From Segatella copri (GTDB lineage: Bacteria > Bacteroidota > Bacteroidia > Bacteroidales > Bacteroidaceae), in assembly GCF_015074785.1 (NCBI RefSeq), contig NZ_CP042464.1, forward strand, positions 3,321,001-3,385,000: 64,000 nucleotides of DNA, given 5' to 3'. This document shows positions 57,324 through 64,000 of the stretch, in pieces. The position numbers were made by a program, and so were the translations under genes. How positions within the stretch are numbered: position 1 is the first letter of the stretch; each line of letters opens with the position of its first letter. Below the pieces are notes generated by a model. That model was not told the origin of the DNA. It worked only from the letters and a program-made list of their open reading frames with translations, and did no database searches.

Positions 57324-57342
57324 CACCTTATTATATATAAGG
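57324..57342. promoter_or_regulatory. CACCTTATTATATATAAGG palindromic motif, second exact copy
   Basis: Identical to 54430-54448, located 24 bases after the ino1 stop and before its terminator. Confidence 0.5.
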
Positions 57343-57359
57343 CATTAAATTTATATCAT

Positions 57360-57408
57360 GGCACACCTTTGGAATGTTAGAATATCTCTCCATAGGTGTG
57401 CCTTTTTT
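57360..57408 (+). terminator. Terminator after ino1
   Basis: GGCACACCT (57360-57368) and AGGTGTGCC (57394-57402) pair, followed by TTTTTT. Confidence 0.8.
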
Positions 57409-57431
57409 GTTTATTTATATAGAAAGTAGAC

Positions 57432-58452
57432 ATGGATTCGGTAACGAGTTTTATTTATGGTATGAGCATGATGTTCTTCTCCATGATGGCTTTCCTGTTT
57501 TGGAGAAAAGGAAAGGAGATGCTCTTTCGGATGATTATGTGGCTCATGATTGTGGTCGACCTGCAGTTGGTAAAGGACCTGGTTTTCTTTCTGATTTATG
57601 GTTTTGACAACGAGCATGCGTGGTATCTTACGTCTTCGTTGGATATGATGATTATTCCGTTCTACAGCTTTGTGTTGATGGAACTGGTGAAGCCGGGCTG
57701 GTTCAGATGGGTGAAAGCTTTGATGCTGGAATTGCCTTTCCTCTTGTTGCCGGTGTTCTATATTTTTACCCATAATATCATCTGGTTTTATGTGCTTTCT
57801 GTCTGGGGAGTCATTTATGGATGCTCTACCTTTATATTGCTTATCTTTATGATTCGGAGGTATCACCGCCAGCTGAAAGAGCGCTTTTCTTATCAGGAAA
57901 ATATTAATCTGAATTGGCTTCTTGCCATTCTCAATACCTTCTTTCTGATTCTGTTTTTATGGACGCTGAGCTGTTTCGTTATTAATGTGGATTACGACAA
58001 TGTCTATATGGTAAGCTCTCTGATACTCTGGATGCTGATAGATTATTTTGTTTATAGGCATGAGTCAGTGATAGAAGAGTTGAGCGATGTTGAAATTGTA
58101 CCGTTAGAGCAGAACGAAGTAGATGTTTCGGGGATGGCTGCTGAGGTGCAGCGGTTGTTCGAGGAAGATAAAATCTATCTTAATCCGAAACTGAAATTGT
58201 CTGATGTGGCGCTGGCTGTAGGTACGAATCGTACTTATCTGAGTCGCTATTTTAACCGGCAGAATGGGCAGACGTTTTATGATTATGTGAATACTTATCG
58301 TATACAGTATGCAGAGAACTTGTTGAAGTCAACGAACTTTCCTTTGCCGGAAATCGCCATCAAATCGGGATTTAATTCTATTTCTACGTTCAGAAGAGTA
58401 TTTTTTTGCCTCTTTTGGTTGCTCTCCTAATAAATATAGAGTAAATGCATAA
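57432..58452 (+). pseudogene. Membrane AraC-family regulator, frameshifted in a T7 run
   Basis: As read, the product is 332 aa ending 'FRRVFFCLFWLLS'. Six to seven membrane helices fill residues ~1-215 ('MFFSMMAFLFWRKGKEMLFR', 'LDMMIIPFYSFVLMELVKPG', 'MVSSLILWMLIDYFVY'). They are followed by an AraC-type DNA-binding domain ('LKLSDVALAVGTNRTYLSRY', 'FPLPEIAIKSGFNSISTFRR'). Removing one T from the run at 58401-58407 restores the expected ending 'FASFGCSPNKYRVNA' with a stop at 58450-58452. The gene is either frameshifted, phase-variable or miscalled. The rest of the reading frame is intact. This type senses signals at the membrane and controls unknown genes. Confidence 0.8.
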
Positions 58453-58736
58453 GTTGTTGATGTTTAGGTAGTTTCTAAAAATCAGTGGAACACTGAAAAA
58501 TGTCAAAAGACACTTTTTGTCCATTTGAAACTTATTTTTGCTATTTTGAAACCATAGTTCTCAATTTTTTTTCTATCTTTGCACCATAGAACTTTTTGAA
58601 GAGAATATAACTCTAGCATTTACTTTTTCTAGGAATTAAAAAATAAAGGTTGGCCAACCCGTTGAGGGCAAGCCAACCTTTCTCGTTATGTATGTTATTC
58701 TTTGTTTTTTTACTTTATTCCCGGTTCCCGTTTTCA
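58453..58736. other. Spacer with a lone TATCTTTG box and a terminator
   Basis: TATCTTTG at 58574-58581 has no TTTG box at standard distance and no gene after it. AAAGGTTGGC (58645-58654) and GCCAACCTTT (58672-58681) form the terminator of the minus-strand gene, with T-rich sequence on its minus side. Confidence 0.55.
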
Positions 58737-59495
58737 TTATTCCTTGTTGCTGCCTCCGAAGATGCGGAGCAAGTAGAGGAAGAGGTTGATAAAATCGAGA
58801 TACAGAGTCAAGGCTCCGATGAGTGCCAGTTTCTGTGCGCCCTCGCTCATGTCGTATTGTGTCTGGAGCATCTGCTTGATCTTCTGACTGTCCCAAGCGG
58901 TCAAGCCAACGAAGATGGCTACGCCGGCGTAACTCAAAATGTAATCAAACCCTGAACTCTTCAAGAACATGTTTACTATGGTAGCGATAATCAGGCCTAT
59001 CAGCGCCATGAAGAGTATTTTTCCTAAAGAGGTCAAATCCTTCTTGGTTGTGTAACCATAGAAAGCCATTGCTCCGAATGTGCCGGCTGTAATAAAAAAT
59101 ACCTTGGCAATACTGGTCATCGTATAAACTACGAATACGGATGAAAGCATGGCACCATTCAAAACCGAGTAGACGATGAAGAGTAGGGTGGCCGTAGTCA
59201 GGGAGAGTCTCTGTAGGGCACCGGTAATGATGAATACCAGGGCGAGCTCTGCGATAATCAAGCCAAAGAGCAAGCCGCGGCTTGTCATCAAGGTCATCAG
59301 CAGGGTAGGACTGCTAGCTACACCATAGGCAGTAACGCCCGTAATCAGGAGAGCTAAGGTCATCCATGTATACACTTTGCGCATCAAAGCAGAGAAAACA
59401 CCGCTTATACCTCGCTCTTTCTCATTAACAGCAAAGCCATTGCTCTGCTGGTTGTTCTGACTATTTATCAGATTGTACATTTCTTTTTCTGTCAT
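58737..59495 (-). CDS. BI-1/YccA family membrane protein
   Basis: The product is 252 aa with seven hydrophobic helices after a ~35-residue N terminus. The family pattern is seen in 'VYTWMTLALLITGVTAYGVA', 'AELALVFIITGALQRLSLTT', 'FGAMAFYGYTTKKDLTSLGK' and the Asp-containing 'VGLTAWDSQKIKQMLQTQYD', 'LYLDFINLFLYLLRIFGGSN'. Relatives include Bax inhibitor-1 and bacterial YccA/YetJ (a pH-sensitive calcium leak channel). The bacterial role is not certain. A -7 box TATCTTTG is at 59546-59553. Confidence 0.93.
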   Translation of the reverse strand: MTEKEMYNLINSQNNQQSNGFAVNEKERGISGVFSALMRKVYTWMTLALLITGVTAYGVASSPTLLMTLMTSRGLLFGLIIAELALVFIITGALQRLSLTTATLLFIVYSVLNGAMLSSVFVVYTMTSIAKVFFITAGTFGAMAFYGYTTKKDLTSLGKILFMALIGLIIATIVNMFLKSSGFDYILSYAGVAIFVGLTAWDSQKIKQMLQTQYDMSEGAQKLALIGALTLYLDFINLFLYLLRIFGGSNKE

Positions 59496-59612
59496 AATTC
59501 TATTTTCTTTTGTTATTTATAGTCTATTGAATAATATAATAAGCGCAAAGATAATGCCAATTATTGAAACGAACGATAATCTCTGTGCTTTATTAACATT
59601 TATTCCGTAATT

Positions 59613-59762
59613 TTACGTCATTCTCAGACCCTTTATCAGGATATGATAGTTGCCGCTAGGAATGATGGTGATGTCTGCCTTCATGTCAGTCTCCTTGCGG
59701 TTGAAACTGATCTGCCATTGCCATCTTAATCTCTTATCTTCTCTTTTTTCTACCTGTCTCAT
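59613..59762 (-). CDS. 49-aa hypothetical protein
   Basis: On minus, ATG 59762 runs to TAA 59613: 'MRQVEKREDKRLRWQWQISF' followed by NRKETDMKADITIIPSGNYH and ILIKGLRMT. A perfect -7 box TATCTTTG lies 25 bases before the start (59787-59794), which supports a real gene. The first part is very basic with Trp, the end looks like two beta strands. I do not recognise a family. It is downstream of no other gene and upstream of the BI-1 gene. Confidence 0.6.
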   Translation of the reverse strand: MRQVEKREDKRLRWQWQISFNRKETDMKADITIIPSGNYHILIKGLRMT

Positions 59763-59786
59763 ACGCTATTCGTTTTATTTCGAGTG

Positions 59787-59794
59787 CAAAGATA
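59787..59794 (-). promoter_or_regulatory. -7 box TATCTTTG for the 49-aa gene
   Basis: A perfect TAnnTTTG on minus, 25 bases from the ATG; no clear -33 box. Confidence 0.5.
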
Positions 59795-59875
59795 CGTCTT
59801 TTCCGTTTTCTACCTATGCGATTTGTGCGATTTGCGTGGATTCGGGAAATAAAGTGCGAAAAATATCATGGAATC

Positions 59876-59995
59876 ATTCGGAAGAATATCTCCGAAGGAT
59901 ATGAACATAACTCCGAAAGATAGCAGAATATCTCCGAAGGATACGAAATTATCTCCGAAAGATAGCAGAATATCTCCGAAGGATAAACCAAGAAG
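59876..59995. repeat. 21-bp tandem array (ATCTCCGAAGGAT)
   Basis: Five units of about 21 bases: ATCTCCGAAGGATATGAAC, ATAACTCCGAAAGATAGC, ATCTCCGAAGGATACGAA, ATCTCCGAAAGATAGCAG and ATCTCCGAAGGATAAACC. The units alternate GGAT and AGAT and hold a small dyad (ATCT...AGAT). Confidence 0.75.
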
Positions 59996-60039
59996 ACAAA
60001 TGTAGGTAATCCGATGATGAAGATATGGAAGCTGGGTTG

Positions 60040-60265
60040 TGGCAACGAGGTGAAGGGTGAAGGGTATATTTTAAATCTTATATTATATTCTTTTTTTAGG
60101 GTTTTTCCGATTTTTGACCCTAGGGTACTTTTTTGATTTTACCCTTTTTTCCTTTACCCACGCGTACATATATAAAATAGAGTTTTCAAACCTTCACCCT
60201 TCACCTTTTTATTTAACATTTTGAGTGTCAAATAGTTACGGGTGAAGGGTGGTGAAGGGTGTTTT
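60040..60265. repeat. Inverted GGTGAAGGGT repeats around an AT-rich loop
   Basis: GGTGAAGGGTGAAGGGT (60050-60066) and ACCTTCACCCTTCACC (about 60190-60205) are reverse complements around ~125 AT-rich bases with CATATATAAAATAG. A third GGGTGAAGGGTGGTGAAGGG follows at 60240. The plan matches the elements at 2926-3074 and 25535-25800. Confidence 0.65.
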
Positions 60266-60444
60266 GCGTATTTTATAAACATATTTTAAGGATTCTGCAC
60301 GTTTTTACATATTTTAGCGTTTGTTTACGATTCCGAAATGGGTATCTTTTTTTAGAGAGTCCTCTTTTTTTTTATGATTTCTTTCTGCAGAAACTCCTAG
60401 AATCCCAGTCTAATCGGTATCCTTGATGTATAAGCCGTTAAAAT
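60266..60444. other. Spacer without recognised feature
   Basis: AT-rich, T-run containing sequence; no gene or clear repeat. Confidence 0.4.
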
Positions 60445-60700
60445 ATTATCAGCGAAATAAAGTTAATGGCTATGGATAAGCGTAAACTTCTAAAATATAA
60501 GTTATCTTAAAAACATTATAACCTTTTAATGTATTGTCAGCGAAATAAAGTTAATGGCTACGGATAAGCGTCAATTTTTAAATATAAATTAACTGAATTT
60601 TCGCATGTGGTTCAAGAACCTTTCAGGGCGTATGGGACAAAACTTGCGAAACTTGAGTAAATTAACTGAAAAAACATTATAACCTTAATAGTATTGCGCG
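60445..60700. repeat. Two copies of an ~88-base unit upstream of the rRNA operon
   Basis: CAGCGAAATAAAGTTAATGG with flanking sequence occurs at ~60450 and ~60538, each followed at a distance by AACATTATAACCTT. The second copy is interrupted by 73 bases flanked by TAAATTAACTGAA at 60585-60597 and 60658-60670. A third partial start (TTAATAGTATTG) follows. Confidence 0.7.
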
Positions 60701-60829
60701 CTTGCGTATACGCCTAAGTGTGTACACAGACAGGCGCATATATATAATAATGTAAGCAGCTAAAATCTATTGTATAAAGTCTTTATAGATGTTAAAACCG
60801 ACTAAAAATGCAACTTTTTTGCGAAAAGA

Positions 60830-60861
60830 TTTGGTGGAATGAAAAATAGTTAGTACTTTTG
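60830..60861 (+). promoter_or_regulatory. rRNA operon promoter
   Basis: TTTG (60830-60833), a 20-base spacer and TACTTTTG (60854-60861), about 260 bases before 16S. The leader contains GAGTTCTTTGAAAGATTTTA (~60927), a typical pre-16S processing/antitermination region. Confidence 0.75.
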
Positions 60862-61123
60862 CACTCGCTTTTGAGAAATCAAGCATTACTCAAAGCGATA
60901 AAGAAAGAGTTCTTTGAAAGATTTTACATAAACAGACAAGTAGTACAAGAAGCGGTTAACTTCTTATAATTAAGAAAGTTGACTGGGTAAAAGAAACGAA
61001 CCGTCAAGAAATTGACAAGTCAGGTTTACTAAGCTTCAATAAACGAAAAGGATATTCGTCCTAAGTACAGACAACAAACACCGATTGCTTCAGTAATGAG
61101 GCAAGAAGTAAAAATGATATTTT

Positions 61124-62656
<1,533 letters not shown>

Positions 62657-63057
62657 TGGAGAGACGAATATTGAGAGAATGTTGAGTGTTGAATGTTGAA
62701 TGTTGAGTTCTCATTCTTGCTTACTTCTATATTTGTTGAGATAGTGACTGATTAAAGTTCGCTTCTCTTCTTGTACGCACCATCTGTTTAGTTAAATACA
62801 GGAGACTGGGATTCCTTATACATTATATAATATATAGGGATGGCTCAAGCAAAATGGTTCAACTCCACAATCTCCACCATGCCTTTTAAGGCAAGAAGAT
62901 CTTTGACATATTGACACAAGCAAAACTGTAAGTAATGAACTTTAGTTCAGACTAAAGTGAATCAAATCGCAAGATGAGATTTCACAAGTTAGAATACAGC
63001 TGAAAGTATGAGCTACTTATTCGTTATTCGGAAACGAGTAACAAGAATACAGTCGTA
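62657..63057 (+). other. 16S-23S spacer without tRNA genes
   Basis: About 400 bases. I find no tRNA-Ile or tRNA-Ala, which usually sit here in Bacteroidota. A GTTGAGTGTTGAATGTTGAA repeat lies at 62672-62707. AAGATCTTTGACATATTGAC at ~62900 resembles the pre-23S antitermination or processing site. ACTTTAG/CTAAAGT forms a small hairpin at ~62940. Confidence 0.75.
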
Positions 63058-64000
63058 AAGAAAGTAAGAAAGGGCGTATGGCGGATGCCTAGGCTCACGG
63101 AGGCGATGAAGGACGTGATAAGCTGCGATAAGCTTCGGGTAGGTGCAAATAACCCTTGATCCGGAGATTTCCGAATGGGACAACCTAGCCGTCTGAAGGA
63201 CGGTTACTAACACCTATGTGTTAGAGCTAACGCAGGGAACTGAAACATCTTAGTACCTGCAGGAAGAGAAAATAAATAATGATTCCCCCAGTAGTGGCGA
63301 GCGAACGGGGAACAGCCCAAACCGTTGACGTCGCAAGGCGCCAGCGGGGTTGTAGGACCGCGACATTGTATGCAAATCGTGAACAGAACACTTTGGAAAA
63401 TGTGACCATAGACGGTGATAGTCCAGTATGTGAAGCGAAATGCGGCATAGCGGTATCCTGAGTAACGCGGGACACGAGGAATCCTGCGCGAATCTGCCGG
63501 GACCATCCGGTAAGGCTAAATACTCCCGTGAGACCGATAGCGAACGAGTACTGTGAAGGAAAGGTGAAAAGAACCCCGAGCAGGGGAGTGAAATAGTTCC
63601 TGAAACCATACGCCTACAAGCGGTCGGAGCATCGTAAGATGTGACGGCGTGCCTTTTGCATAATGATCCTACGAGTTACCGTCACTGGCGAGGTTGAGTG
63701 TCACGAGACACGTAGCCGCAGTGAAAGCGAGCCTGAAGAGGGCGCACAGTCAGTGGGGGTAGACGCGAAACCAAGTGATCTACACTTGGCCAGGATGAAG
63801 TCCCGGTAACACGGGATGGAGGTCCGCACCAATAAGCGTTGAAAAGCTTCTGGATGAGCCGAGTGTAGGAGTGAAAGGCCAATCAAACTTGGAGATAGCT
63901 CGTACTCCCCGAAAGGCATTTAGGTGCCGCGTCGGATGGTCACCGTGAGAGGTAGAGCGACCGATAGGACAAGAGGGCTTCACCGCCTATCGAGTCCTGA
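63058..64000 (+). rRNA. rrl: 23S ribosomal RNA, 5' part
   Basis: It begins near AAAGAAAGTAAGAAAGGGCG and continues with GGCGGATGCCTAGGCTCACG, matching the conserved GGTGGATGCC start of 23S. Further conserved stretches are CCAGTAGTGGCGAGCGAACG and GTGAAAAGAACCCCGAGCAG. It runs off the right edge after ~943 of about 2900 bases. Confidence 0.97.

Noticed and set aside
58574..58690. Small RNA from the TATCTTTG box to the hairpin
   Set aside because: There is no -33 box at correct distance, and the hairpin's T-rich side faces minus, fitting termination of the BI-1 gene instead.
59650..59904. 84-codon plus frame starting with TTG
   Set aside because: It is antisense to the better-supported 49-aa gene with a promoter and has no recognisable domain.

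Overview
The window comes from a Bacteroidota chromosome and fits the Segatella (Prevotella) copri group. The 16S rRNA at the right end reads like that species complex. Promoters have the Bacteroidota form (TTTG, 19-21 bp, TAnnTTTG), start codons mostly lack Shine-Dalgarno sequences, and the content is typical: N-succinyl-type arginine synthesis, PdxST, folP-cdaA, bacterial myo-inositol-phosphate synthase, TonB-type receptors and lipoproteins with acidic surface-export signals. These assignments come from reading the sequence; no database search was run.

Layout. 1-1.8 kb: end of an S8 protease, a DUF1573 protein and a lipoprotein. 1.9-9.2 kb: a ThiD-like domain fused to an AraC DNA-binding domain, an AT-rich outer-membrane barrel, an ATPase remnant, the PLP synthase genes pdxS-pdxT and an AAA ATPase. 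9.5-25.3 kb: conserved housekeeping genes. These are murF, a small-protein operon leading into folP-cdaA, pta-ackA, a sugar kinase, lpxH, a SufT-like gene, radC, a glycosyltransferase, efp, rpmH, and PASTA-rluD-ddl-acyltransferase. 25.8-55.6 kb: an arginine/proline region on the minus strand (argF', proA, proB, proC, argD, argC, argG, a GNAT gene and argR). Accessory blocks split it: an ATPase with a lipoprotein, a regulator-receptor-alpha-galactosidase locus, and a LytTR-TonB-TPR-barrel operon with a divergent second barrel. 56-59.8 kb: inositol-phosphate synthase, a membrane AraC regulator with a frameshift in a T7 run, a BI-1 family protein and a 49-codon gene. 59.8-64 kb: repeat-rich DNA and an rRNA operon (16S, a spacer with no tRNA gene that I can see, and the start of 23S).

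How the genes work together. The arg/pro genes make arginine and proline from glutamate. The carbamoyltransferase carries Ser at the residue that separates succinyl- from acetyl-ornithine enzymes, which points to the succinylated route. Pta-AckA form the acetate/ATP pathway. PdxS-PdxT make PLP. CdaA makes c-di-AMP and lies in a tight operon with folP and three small membrane proteins. The 33-40 kb locus looks like a small alpha-galactoside utilisation system without SusD.

Most interesting signals: (1) a ThiD-like domain that has lost its catalytic motifs, fused to an AraC domain, probably a ligand-sensing regulator; (2) tandem 34- and 37-aa single-helix proteins with the same C-terminal motif upstream of folP-cdaA; (3) intergenic arrays with 21-23-bp period whose units often carry dyads, including an element shared in the same orientation downstream of two AAA ATPase genes; (4) a LytTR-TonB-TPR-barrel operon with two 17-bp dyads in the divergent promoter region; (5) remnants of an AAA ATPase and of a type II restriction-methyltransferase-like gene.
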